In this document: piece after piece, positions 12,401 to 26,174 of the stretch
Position numbering within the stretch: the first letter of the stretch is position 1
Layout: each line of letters starts with the position of its first letter
Assembly: GCA_032622095.1 (NCBI GenBank)
Contig: CP136066.1
Coordinates: forward strand, 92,525,319-92,589,318
DNA length: 64,000 nt
Direction: 5' to 3'
From: Siphonodentalium dalli
Lineage: Eukaryota; Mollusca; Scaphopoda; Gadilida; Siphonodentaliidae
Notes under the pieces: model-generated
The model's input: the letters and a program-made list of their open reading frames with translations, nothing else
Database searches by the model: none
What the model was told of the DNA's origin: nothing
Made by a program: the position numbers and the translations under genes

Positions 12401-15400
12401 CCGTAATTCAGTACGGTCTTGATCAGAAGCTGCTGACGGCAATTTTTATTCGATAAAATACAGAAGGGAAATTGAAATAAAATTATATTTTGTTAAGGAT
12501 ACAAGAGAGATTACTTACGAAAAGTCCGTAATTTCATTGCATTTCCCATGTCATATAATTAATTTTAATGGGTGATTTAGATGCTTTTAAAGCGTCGTCT
12601 GCATTTGCAATTCTGCAGAGTTCACAACGTAAATCGATCGATTCTTGCGATTGTACATGTACGTAAATTTAAAACAATATGGAATTTAACGAGGTATCAT
12701 ACGATGATCTAATGCAGCTATTTCGAGAAGATGACGATTTGCATGATGTTGTGAGCAGAATCGACAAAGAAAACAGTTCTAAAACTAGTGAAAGAAATGT
12801 TTTAGTTGACAGTCAGTGTACTAATTCTCAAATGTTGCATGCAGATGCCACTATCTCAGCCAGTGTTTCTGATTATGGGTCCTCAGTTCCATTATTCGTA
12901 TGAGCCAAATGTTTGGAACTCACTGAGACACGACACAAGATTTACAAACTCTCTGACCGATTTCAAAACTTTGTTAAAGAGTGAATTATTCTGTGCTCAC
13001 TATGGGGAAGTTACCTCAGATGTTGTTTAATTATTTTGATGTATGTGTATATCTATGTGGTGTGTATAGATGTATGTATATCACGTGTGATAGAGGGCAG
13101 GGTACTAGTAGGAATGTAAGCGCTCTGGGCCATATGGGATAAAGCGCTATATAAAAACTAGTTATTATTATTATTATGGGGATGGAGAAGGAAGAACAGC
13201 GAAAATAACAACATTAACAATACAACTGCAAGTACTTCAACTGCTAATACTACTGTTGTTACATCACCACTGACAGAAGTAAGTGCTCAGCAGATACCAA
13301 CAATGGCAACATCCAAAGCACCAACATTTGTTAATGTTCAGGACTCTGACAAAGATGACTTTGTATCTAGTATGCATAGTGAAGAAAACCCAAGTTGTAA
13401 TAAGAGCATTTACAAAATTTATGTCCCAGAGGAATGAATCGAATTTCGGGCTATTGAGACGATTGATCCAATTCACATGGACAATTATATAGGGTCCTTC
13501 ATACTGTATGTCAGGAAAGCAGATGGATCTGATTATGAGCCGGACTCATTGACATCCTACCACCGCGGTATCGATAGATATTTGAGGGAGAAGAAGTATC
13601 CATATCTAATATGCATGGACCGAGAATTCGAAAGTTCTAGGACAGTATTGGCAAGTAAGAGGAAGTAGTTAAAAGAAGCTGGAAAAGGTAATCGGCCAAA
13701 TGCAGCTGAACCAATAACAGAAAGTGAGGAATTTCTACTTAGGGAAAGAGGTGTGCTAAGCGTTGACTGCCCATATGGATTGCTGAATATAATGTGGTAT
13801 AACAATCTGAAATTGTTCGGCATGCACACTGGATGGAATGGAATTGTGCTTGAAAAGGACGCAAATGGAATTGAATATTTAAAACATAATGAAAGTTCGA
13901 CAAAAACCCGAAAAGGAGAAAGTTCCAATACTCACCACCGAGCATTCATTCCGAAAGCATTTGCAAACCCTGGAGTTCCAGCTACAGAATGTCCAGTTGC
14001 AGCCTACAATGTTTTTGCATCAAAGCATCCATTGAACACTTTGCAGCATGATTCACCATTCTACATTCAAGTGAATCATAATCGGAAACCAGATTCACCT
14101 ATCTGGTATAAGGCTCAGCCTATGCGTGAACACGCCTTAGCCAAAATCATGAAGAACATGGCAGAGAAAGGTGAGCTTCCTGGTATAAAGACCATACACA
14201 GCATGTGTGTAATTGTCTACTCGCATCCAAAACGATCTACAGGATTAATCAGCCATTCGCGTCGTTACCATGACCTTTCGCAATGTTCTTCCCCTTAACA
14301 CCACTGTATGGTAGTTCAATTTGGCTTGCATATTATCACATTATTCATTTGGAGGGATGTTCAGGAAAACTAAGCAGACGACAGATATAGGAACACGAAA
14401 ATAGAAGTTCAGAAGGATTCATATCCATTTAAGGAAATGTTTAGATAATAAGTTTAAAAAACGACTTGTGGTCGTTTTGACGAACTTAGTATCTGAACTT
14501 TAATACTAAGGGATCGATGAGTATTTAGTAAAGAGAGGATTAAGTTGGGAATGATGTATAGACATGTGACCTAAAACGCATCTCATACGAGCTCATGGGT
14601 CGAATTTAGTAATTATATGGTACAGAAACGTACCAACATCAAATCGGATGTGACATATTTAAGGATTTCATGCCATAAACGTGTAAAATTGATTACCCAC
14701 TCAAGCCTTGAAATAGTGTCTGTCATTTGCAGAATGAGGTCCCCAGAGGGAGAGTTTAGTGACTCTATCCCCCAATGCGGGCTAGCTTCACCAAATTTAC
14801 CCTCTGGGAACATCATTGAATATTTGTATTCCATCTATTCTATTTGTATTCCATTCTCGACCTACACCCATACAACGAGCTGTAAACTGGACCCCAATTT
14901 ACAGCTTGGAGCTGTATAAAAGCATGTGTTAGCACAAAGATTCCATTCATTACCAATTGACAGCTCCGAGCACTGTTTTCACGGACAAAGCTATATAGCT
15001 GTCACTACTCATCAACACAGATTGCGACTATCTGTACATGAATGCCGAAGTCGGGATTGCATGGCATATCCTGTTTACGGTATCAATTACATACCGGTAT
15101 AGACTATTATACAGGCACGCTGTTAGATTTAAATTCCATCACATCGTTAATAATTCAGATATAGTTTTAAACAGCCTGTTGATACGGTACCAGTTTCTCA
15201 TTTTCGCGCTTCGATCTTCCATAAAGTTGCTTTGTTTTGTTCTCGAACATATTTGATCAGCACTTCTCATGTGTGTTGTATGGCGATCCATAGGTAAGTA
15301 CGCTATATTGTTCCATTCCCGGTAGGATTTAATTTTTGATTGGCAATAATGTCTAACCCTACCCAACATTTGGTAAAAGTTTCCAACGGTGTAAATTTGG

Positions 15401-18400
15401 AAAACAGTGCAAAAGATAATCTTTTAACCATATTCTGTCACATATATGTTGAAATTGTTTTAGACATTAGTGGGGAAAATGTTGTTTTTAGACAACAACA
15501 GTCAACAGCATATATTTTTTTCAGTTTGCCATACTATTATGTTAGATATTTCTAACACTTCGACAGTTCGAGATACATGGGAGTTCGGTCTGGTTCAATG
15601 ACAGAGGTATCACTAAGTGGTGTACAGCTTAGTCATCTCCTCCTCATCGTCGGGGAAATGTGCAATGGTAAGCCAGATACCATTACGGTATAATAGCACC
15701 ACCCCCCGATCGAGATCGATCGTATATTATAGTCCCTGTGTCGGTGGAATACTGGTGCCATCCCTGTTCCGATGTCTAACTCACCCCCGCGACGAAACCC
15801 CTCTATTCACGTTCATATATATATGTTATACGTTGAATAACAATGATCGGACATAATTATTACGATATAAAAATTTATTCCGGTGGATATGTTCAGTCAG
15901 GAAGTCCCTCATGTGTGTGGGGAGCACCTCAATATGTTGCCAAGTATCATTAAGAAAGAAAGAAATAACAAAATAATAAGTAGATGCTTAGCGTGATTAT
16001 TGTTAAAAATGCCAATGTATACATAATTTTATCAAAGAGATAGGATTTTTTTGAAAGTGAGTTTCTGTCACTATACATCCATTTTCTTACAATCAAGTTA
16101 CATTTACTCTGGTACAATACCATAATACGATTTTAAAGTCGATAATCTTAGAAAAAAGTGCAGGCAGGTAAGTCACCCTGTCCCCAATAACAATTATAAC
16201 TAGAATGCACTCAGAGAGATGCAAACGTGCGCAAAATGTAATAAACAATAATTTAAAAATAATTTCACTGTATTTTACTTAATTTATTTAATTTAATTTA
16301 ATGTTAGCAAAAAAAGACAATTACCATTTCTCATTTCATCACAGATAAAAGGCAAATTACTATATTAATCATTTAAGTAATTAAAACCAATTCCATGTTG
16401 CCGAAATGATGAGACTTTAATATCGATTACATTTTTTTCAGCGGCATATTTTAATTTTCATTTTCCGGTAGTCAAAGTTGACAAAGGAGCAATTACAAGA
16501 AATAATTAATACCATTTGTGTAAATATTGATAGCAGCCAATATGCAACAATAAATATCAATAATTAATCAATAATTAATCAATAACGATCATTTTATGTA
16601 ATAATAAACTCTTCAAACGGTGTTTGTGTCAACAAATGCGTTTTGTTTTGTGTTACGTCATTCGTCGTATTTGACCCGGAACTCGGCTGAAGGTTAGGCT
16701 ATTCAGCCTATTGCGTCGAATTACGAAATCGCGTTTTGAATGTCTCTTTTTCCGCACGATAAAAAGAGGTCTTCGCACGAACCAAAAATGATAAAACTTC
16801 CCAATTATAAGTAAAAATACCCAAAATGAAGGAGTCTATGTATGTCCCGAAGGAGTCAAAAGACTCTTTGATGTAGAGTTCTGATGGAGAAAATGTAGGT
16901 CGATCTCTTTTTGTCATAACTCTGAAGTATTTTGACCTCGAAAAAAATCGAAATCGAAGCTCACTACGAGCATGCCAGTTTTAAATATAGAAACAGGGAA
17001 TCCCGACAAATGGCGATATCGGCGACAAACAAATAATCGAAAACAACATATAAAATAAACATAGCAAAAACGCGACACAGTAAAAATGTCAGAACGCCAC
17101 GAGGTGTTACGTCATTTTTGGTGACGTCATGGAGTGAAACGGAGTAGTGTGACACCAACGTACGAATCTGTCTGATCGCCATACTGTTGCGCGAGCGCAC
17201 GTAATTAGGATACAATTCAATGAGTCACTAATATATTAAATTATTCTTTCTTTCAGGAGCTACACTGAGCTTGCACAGGTTAGCATCAACCGAGTATCTG
17301 CGAAAAAACATCGGACACAACATACGGATGGTACAATCTTCTCAAGTTGGTGTGTTATAACCGAAGTACCAGTACCGGTACTAGGCCTAGGGTGTGTATG
17401 CGCGAGTGTGACTGCATAACAGATTCCTTGATTGGTTCAATGAAATCTCGTATCTACAATTATGGTCTATTACATATAGCACCATCTCAAACATATTCTA
17501 GTGAATTATGGACTGTTCCGCGGTATTGCTGGTGTCAGCTGGTTCCAATAAATCGAGAATGTTCAACAGGAACTGGCACAGAAATGCACTGAACATAATG
17601 TTACAAGATTTGTGAAAATTTAAGTGACTGAGATATTCTGATACACGAGACAGTTCAATTACTCGAATATAAGACTCAGCGACGACAACCTGCTTTCCTA
17701 TAAGCATGCGATGGCAACTGATGCACTGTCTGATATATAAAGTGTACAGATGCAGGACGGTAGTGTTTAATTTAGTTGTTCAATGATATTTCGGATGTGG
17801 ATTTTCATGAAGAAATAATGTTGCAAATACATTGGGTGACCAACCGGACATGAAAATTTCTGGATATGTATACTGGTATGGAGAAATCAAGTACATGGAT
17901 ATAGGAATATGTTGACTGTTGTGCCACTGATTCATCAGTTTATCAGTTTCATTAAATGTTATTTGTCTACATAATATTTACATATTACTATTAAGCGAAA
18001 GATGTTGTCTTTGTATGTTTTTTTCAAAGAATGTTCTATCCTGAAAACGCGCTAACCTATATGCGATAACCGTCTGTGCGTTTTATTTTATAGATTCCAT
18101 TGACACTCTATACTTACTCAAACTATACATACATATATATTAGCAGTGAAATTGGACAGCTGGATTTAGCATAGTTGCAGTTAAGCTAAATGTGCACAGA
18201 AAGTTATCTCATAAGTTAATGCATTTTCAGGTTAGATAACTCATGAAATACATACAAAGACACTTTCAGCTTTACTAAGGTTGTATGAAACCACCACAGT
18301 TGCATATGCATTTCACATAATACATGTGTCTGTCCGGAGTTGAATTTACAATATTGCTAAATATATTTGAAATTATAAGGAATAGATTTTCAATTTTCAA

Positions 18401-21400
18401 TCATCAGGCCTATATTAATGACCACAAAAGTCAATACATGAACAGACTAATACTAAGAATGTGGCTGTAACTGATAAATGGGCAGACCGTGAAAATTCAC
18501 TGTTTTGCTGTAAATTTTTTAACGGCATAACCGTTTAATTCTACGGTTCAATTGTAAAGTCAAGAACGGACAGACCGTGAAAAATTCACGGATTGTCTGT
18601 AAAATTTTTAATGGACAGACTGTGAAAAATTCACGGATTGGCTGTAAATTTGTTAACGGCAAGACCCTGAACAATTCACGGTCCAACCGGCGAAAAATCA
18701 CGGTTCTGTTTTAAACAGTGTATGTTTATCCCCATAAGGTGGCGAAAGTGAACCGTTATAACATGAGCGGTATTGTCAGTCATGAACTGCATAAACGGTT
18801 TGCATCCATTTTTTTCATAAATTGTGGTACTCTGGGAAAAAACATTTCGTAGCAAAATCGTTGGATGACTGAAGGAATGTTCTATAACATTTCCTCAGCA
18901 GTGTCTATGGTATGCCCTTATTATGTGCTGTGTTATAGCGACGTGCATAATCCAGGTACCAATATTACTGTAATATAAATATAATATAACTTATATTAAC
19001 ATCAAAACTATTTTCACTGGACGTATTGGTTTTAAAACGATGACTTACCGAGAACAAATCTTGCATGTTGGTCCCTTTTACAATAAGTGGTTTTATCTTG
19101 TCCTGATCAGCCAGGTCTCTGAGACTGTTGATAGGGTTTTGTGGAGCGGGCGCAGTTAGAAAAGCTGCAAGATTAGCTGTGTACGTTGACGCCATTACGA
19201 CTGTGAACAACCACCAGACTCCGATGATTATTCTGCTGGATACAGCCTGTGGCTTCGGGTCAGTGCCTGCATAATTAGAACCAGAAAATTGTCACAATTG
19301 TGACGTCCTAGACACACGTAAAAAAAACAGGGCATTTTCAATAAAGAATATCTTCGCATCTATACAACAACTCTTTAATTTCACACACCTTCACCAGTCT
19401 GTAACAGAGCTCACCAGTCTTACTCCCTTTCTTACTAAGTCACCGACTGGGTACTAGTCTGTTGTTTCCTGTATTTAGCGCGGGGTTTTCCAGGACAAAT
19501 GGCGAAACCGATCGCCCCAATTGTTTTATGTGCTTTGAGAACAATTCTCGCACTAATAACTTAATGACAACATGGACAATTAGTTACTCGTCAAAATTGC
19601 AGCAGTTAGTACCCTTGTACCATGTGTGTTGTGACAATGTCGTCCATGTGCGCTTAGACATTTGGTTTGATAAAATAATCGGAGAACCAAATCACACCGT
19701 TTCGCAATATAGTTCTTTGGTTCTAGTGAGACTTTCAAAACTTAAGGTACAAAATTACACACACAATCGATATTTAATGTGCTTCATAAGGGCAAACTGT
19801 TGCTCTGCTCGCTTAGTATATATCTTAATATCGCGAAAGTCCAGCAAGAACAAATAATGTGGGTAAAATGTCGCCGGTTTCCGAGTCATCAATGGCCCAT
19901 GAATGGAGTTTGCACCATCACATCATTTTCACTGCCTCATGTAATATTAATAGCTATTATGAGCAGATCGCATATTTCGATACATTCAATATATTGATAT
20001 TAATTTAGTTTTTGTTTCTTTAGGTACCAAGAACTGAACAGACCTGGGAATTCTCAAACATGAAGATTGTTTATTGGCGATTGAATCTAGACATTAAATT
20101 CCCTTTCACGATCTTCAGATTTGATATCATGAGCGTATATAAACTCCCCAGTGAAATCGGTATATGTCGCAGAAGTTATTGGTACCTGCAGTAATTAATT
20201 TTGAAGATTTTATCATGTCATGATTGAAGGTTATTAAGTATTGTGTTATTTACATCAATCAGATGTGCCCAATTTTTAAAGGAAATTCCATTTTGAAAAA
20301 ATCCATTATGAATCATCAATAATGTCAGGCAAACCTGTATCTTGACCATAATATACACGTACCTTGTTCCATGAAGCAAGAAAACGCCAGCCACACATGA
20401 TCGAGAAAACCATGGTCAAGATACTCGTCGCTTCTTGTTCGCCACCGGATATGTGCAACAACAGTTAGTGTTAAACCAACCACAACAACAGATAAACCGA
20501 TAAGACACCACACTGACCAGGTAAAGGGTTCGAATGGCTTGAACATCGTATCTGATGCATTACTATCCTCGCTGGTAATTATGCCAACTCCGTCATCAGC
20601 GAATGGCTTGACAAAGTCTATAATAGTCCCTCGGATTTCAGTCACAGTGAATGGTCCGACGGCCAAGTCAGCTTCCTTTGAACAAGATAAGACACGAGGA
20701 TGGGTTATACTCACGAAAAATGTTCCAGTCTCATCATATATAATTAGCCCACATTCTTGTGAAATCAGCACTGACGTGAATGTTTGATACATGTTTTAGA
20801 TAGTTTGGATGTGATTAGACTTCGACATACCTATGTTTGGAAACCGCCCTGTGACAATATGTTGGCATATAATATAACGTGTAGTACTGAAAGGTACACA
20901 TCTCGTCAACTAAGCCGATAATAAAACATGTCACATTCATACCTTAGTTCTGCCTTAGTGACAACCTCTGGTCGTTTCAACAAAGTAATAAATGGCGAGT
21001 CCATAGCTTACAATTTTATCCCGTAAATAAGCTCATATAAAACTTATTTAAAAACACAAATGAGCCCATATAAGGATTATTTGAATCTCAATTAAGCTCT
21101 ATATGAACCTAAGTGGGATACCATAAAACAGTCGTATATGAGCTTATTTAAATTTGAAATAAGCTCATATGGGCACTAATTAATCTACTTTTTCACCGAC
21201 ACGACGTGCCATATGAACGTGTCTTAACCGCGCCATACAAGGCAATAGCCGGTTTTAGTCCTTATGGGCTTATTGCAGAATCAAATAAATTCCCTATGAA
21301 CCTACGTGAATATTTAGGGCCTATTTCAACCTCTTTGCATTAGGATATGTTGCATAGCCATATTCATACCCAAAGCCACACATAACATGTCCTTTATAAG

Positions 21401-24400
21401 TTATTGAGGATATTTTGTCCATGAGAATAATTGGACACCACTCGAAACCAATACATAGTCATCAATATATCATATGCATCACATCAAATTTATCACTTCT
21501 GACCGTAGCCATCATTAAGTTTCATTAGCAGATGAACGCCGGGGTGAGGGGCTCAGATAATATGACTTGTGTCCGACCCCATGTGCAACCACATTGTTTC
21601 ATGTTATTATCCCGTATGTATATGCTATGTATTTAGTAGGTAAAATATGTTCAACATAATTCAAGGCACGTCGATGAGAAACTTAAAGAGACATAACAAG
21701 GGAGTTCATACATACGGCAAAAGTAGTGTCCCTTTATGAATGTCGCTTATTACAGTAAGCGAAGCATGTATGTGTATAGAGGTATTATAGGCCACTAATA
21801 AGACGCTGTTAGTTGCCTGGAGATATGTGAGTCTTGTCCGGATTCTGGGCCGCAAAGCCAAATGACGTTCTGACGTCATGAAATAATTATATCATGACGG
21901 CTTAACTGGTATTCATTAATCTAACCAACACAATTGAACTGACATGAATATATTTACATATACGAAATGTTTATAAATAACTAATTTAATTGTTCATTAT
22001 TCCACGGGAGTTCATCGGATATTGTGAGATATCAAATCGTCTTTTCATCGCATTTGACAGTTGCTGATTCTGTGCTCTGTTGGAACCAGGAAGTCACAAA
22101 TAAGTGTAATCCCTTGAAAATATAATCGATATGTTCGGTTGGATATTGTATATTATGTATGTTACCTATATAAGACCCAAGATCGAAACTTTGCATCGAG
22201 AGCAGTCTATAAATTACAGGGCACCTTATACCTCACATTTACATTAAGCGTCAATATGAGTTGGTGATTTCTTAAGACAGTGTATGTAATTGCGCCCACA
22301 ATAGCCCCGCTAACTATATGTATACTTTTGAAGGTGTTGGCAATTTAGCCAGTGGAAACTATATGATTTGAAAATATTTTATATAAAATACAATACATGT
22401 AGATCACAACGAAGCAAATAATTCACTCCATGTGGGCCGGGTGTAGAATGGGCCTACCGCCCCACTGCGAGGGGTAAGAATCCCCTAATGTGGCACCCAG
22501 TTTGCCTTGGGTGCATCCCGAGAGGTGCAGTGTATGAGTCATGTAGGTACTATGGCGGCTGTATCGCGTGATGCATCGACCTGCGGATATTGCTTAGCTC
22601 ATGGTACTCCTGGTTGAGTGGACTCGGCTCAAACACTCGGCTAGTCACGACTCTGCAGTGTTTCAGATTAAATTTCTGCTATCTGTTCTATTATACATGT
22701 ATTCTGGTGTCTAGTTGTGTCTTCTGTTTTTCATAGCTGTTCCTTTCGTGTCATGTCTGTTTGCATTTCATCTTCATCATTGTCAAATGTTTCAATTGTG
22801 CACTGTTCACGCCTCTCACTGTGGCGAGGTACTCTGGGGCTGCTATACGCAGTTTAGCCAGTGGAAACTATATGATTTGAAAATATTTTATATAAAATAC
22901 AATACATGTAGATCACAACGAAGCAAATAATTCACTCCATGTGGGCCGGGTGTAGAATGGGCCTACCGCCCCACTGCGAGGGGTAAGAGTCCCCTAATGT
23001 GGCACCCAGTTTGCCTTGGGTGCATCCCGAGAGGTGCAGTGTAGGAGTCATGTAGGTACTATGGCGGCTGTATCGCGTGATGCATCGACCTGCGGATATT
23101 GCTTAGCTCATGGTACTCCTGGTTGAGTGGACTCGGCTCAACCACTAGGCTAGTCACGACTCTGCAGTGTTTCAGATTAAATTTCTGCTATCTGTTCTAT
23201 TATACATGTATTCTGGTGTCTAGTTGTGTCTTCCGTTTTTCATGTCTGTTTCTTTCGTGTCATGTCTGTTTGCATTTCATCTTCATCATTGTCAAATGTT
23301 TCAATTGTGCACTGTTCACGCCTCTCACTGTGGCGAGGTACTCTGGAGCTGCTAGACGCAGTGGCTAAACGGGTCACCGCTTCAGATATGTACCAGTCTT
23401 CGGTCCGACCATAATTCGAAGGGTAGTCCGAGGCGGCTGCTTGGCTAGTTGTCAATTATTTGCTTTTCATATAGCAACTTATAACAAACAAAAGCGTAAA
23501 AATGACCATCCGTTAAGTTCAACTAATGCTGAGGTCTATCCTCAATACTTGGTTTTGATCCAAATGTCAGAGGCCTTTTGTATTTGTGATTGATAAATTT
23601 CAACAAAGCATAGCCGGTAAAATAAAATCTGTAAAACCGATCAGGACTTGGCCACACAGTGGCTCTCTTCTGATCGAATGTTCAAGAAAAATTAAAGCTG
23701 CGCTCTTGTGCAATTGTCATCTATTGCACAAACACCAGTGTTGGTTACTCCTCACAAGACATTGAACAGTCGCAGAGCTGTGTTGAAATTTCGCGATATA
23801 GCTGTTCTTCTGAGTCAGATATTGGCTGAGTTAGCACCACGTAGTTACATAAATCCGTAGATTTACGAAGACAGTTGATGGTCAAAAAGTTCAGTTGAAC
23901 ACTTATCTTCAGACCGATCATCCACCGACATTGAATATATGTACATATGTTCCAAACTTGTTCCAAATATGTTTTAAATGTCAGTGGCATGGTCATGGCC
24001 AAGAACATTGTAAAAGTAAAGAAACCTTATGTACTCGATGTTCTATTTCTGGTCATGATCATAGGGATTGTACGAATCTTAACAAATATTCAAACTGTCA
24101 AGGTGCACATGCTGCAATGGATCGTTCATGTCCCATTTATGTTCCGTTTGGGATTATTAGTTCAAGATTCAACGACGTAAAGCGAGAAACATCTGTCATA
24201 TATAGATACTAAGAACAAAAGTTGGTACCCGACCATCCATTCCGCAGGTCACATACTCAGCAATCGTGTGTACCAAAAAGTGTGCCAATGCCTGCACTCA
24301 GACACAGAGTCAAACCAAACTCGTCAGTATATCACTACATGTAGCAACACAAATTGAGGAGACTGATAGTATTCCTTATCCAGAACATGTAGAGCAGGTC

Positions 24401-26107
24401 ATTGAGACATTTCCTCCGAAACAATCTTGGTTCTGCTGTTCCAAAAGAAAAATCGCCTGTTGCTTCAAAACAGAGATATACAAAGTCATTTAAACGTTGG
24501 GTGAATGATTACATTCTGTCTCGCCCACCGAATCATCAGCTTGACGCATACCTTATCGCTGAAATATGTTATTTTAAAAGCTACTTTACATATTTCGATG
24601 TGGATCCTTGGTAATTTCGTGTTCTTTATTTGCTATTTATTCAGGGGGGGGGGGGTCGGAAAAAATTTTCAGGCACGTATGGCATTTTTTCCCTTTCGAT
24701 CATATTTTGTACCCACCCACCCCCACCGCCAAATTTTTTTCCGTTTACGACTGTTTTTTCCGACCATTTTTTTACACCCCCCCCCCCTTTTAACACTAAA
24801 ACAGATTTGCGGGGGGAAATTTACTGTAAACAGCTGTATATGGATTTCTGTGCATACTATTTATCATGGATGTTAACATGGACATGTAAATAGGAATGAG
24901 TCATTTTGAGGTCATTCGGCCAAAAAAACATGGCTGCCAGCGGCCATCTTGGATTTCAAAATTTGCAACAAAATACAACACGATAACTGCCTGCAGTCAG
25001 TTTACCAGTTAGAATTACATTATTTCTCTCATTCAAAGTGGTTTTGAAGCCCAACTCATTGCCAAAACACTGAAAAAACAAGTAGAATTTTTTTTTTTAG
25101 TTGCGGAAAAAATTGCTTGTTGGTGGCTTTGACCACCCACCCACCCCGGCATATGTGCCTGAAAAATGTTTTTCACCCCCCCCCCTGATTTATTATCTAT
25201 TTTTGTAAAGCTTTTATACGTTTTCCAGTATGGTTGCAAGCTAGTCAGTTCTTGAATTTATATTCCTGACTCCAAGTGGAAAAACTCCTCTCTGGTGCTT
25301 TTATTTGTACATAGCTCATCATTGCATCGTTTTAATCTAATCCACTGGCTGATATTTCTACACAGTTGCTTCGCTACGAACTTGTTATACCCGATTCTGT
25401 TCTATGCTAAAACGACGTTAAACTCTCAATCAATCAATCAGTCAATCAAATAATGCAGAACAAAATATGAGCAATATAGTTTATGTTCTTATTATAATAG
25501 TGCTTACCCCTCTCGATACCATACCGACCATCCCTGTCCATGTCCCATCCGGTTTCTTTGCACCAAACTCACTATCCTCTGGCTCGATTATATCGTATCT
25601 ATAAATATTCTCTTCAGTTGAACCATTTACAGTGAGGAAAAAACATGTTATGAACGCAACATAGACTTTGGCTATTACCAGTTTATTCATAATATGTGTC
25701 CCTAATATGATACACGAACAGAATGGTATGGGAAGGTGTGACGGGGAAAACAATATATTGGGTCCAATATCCGATTCGACGATACGAGAACACGGCTCAT
25801 TTCAAGAATTCGGAACATGTCCACCAATGGAGATATAGAGGGAACAGAAAATAAATTTTTTCGCGGTTGAGTCACTGTCTGGTTTCGGCAAGCGCTATCG
25901 TTAGGAAACTTCAGAAATCCAGCAGAACAGAGGACCGAATGGGAATTGGAGTATAAATCAATCGCTGAAGTAAACCCTATTGCCGGGTGACTCTAAAGCC
26001 AAGATATTCTTGTATATGTTGTAAGATAATAGGACGACGTCTCATATAAAGTAATTATCTGCCTTCCAGAGAATACTCAATGCAGTGAACTGATGGGTCG
26101 ACAGGCG

Positions 26108-26174
<67 letters not shown>

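Larger units (their letters stand above)
9449..19048 (-). other. Intron between S2 and M3 exons, 9.6 kb
   Basis: Starts with GTAAGT at 19048 and ends in CAG at 9449 on the minus strand. It contains the TIR element (9.63-11.48 kb), the Crypton relic (12.7-14.3 kb, opposite strand) and a small tandem repeat (18.49-18.72 kb). The remaining parts (11.48-12.6, 14.3-18.4 kb) are A+T-rich with no gene seen. Confidence 0.8.
20676..25507 (-). other. Intron between S1 and M1/pore exons, 4.8 kb
   Basis: Donor GTAAGC at 25507 and acceptor AAG at 20676. It holds the palindrome-rich patch at 21.0-21.2 kb, the 509-bp tandem duplication, and the LINE ORF1 relic with the G-rich MITE. DNA at 21.3-22.34 kb shows no gene or clear repeat. 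Confidence 0.75.

Noticed and set aside
20539-20787. 82-residue plus-strand ORF
   Set aside because: Antisense shadow of the M1/pore exon.
22440-22640. tRNA-derived SINE within the 509-bp unit
   Set aside because: No convincing A and B boxes or cloverleaf could be drawn, so I kept it as an unclassified repeat.
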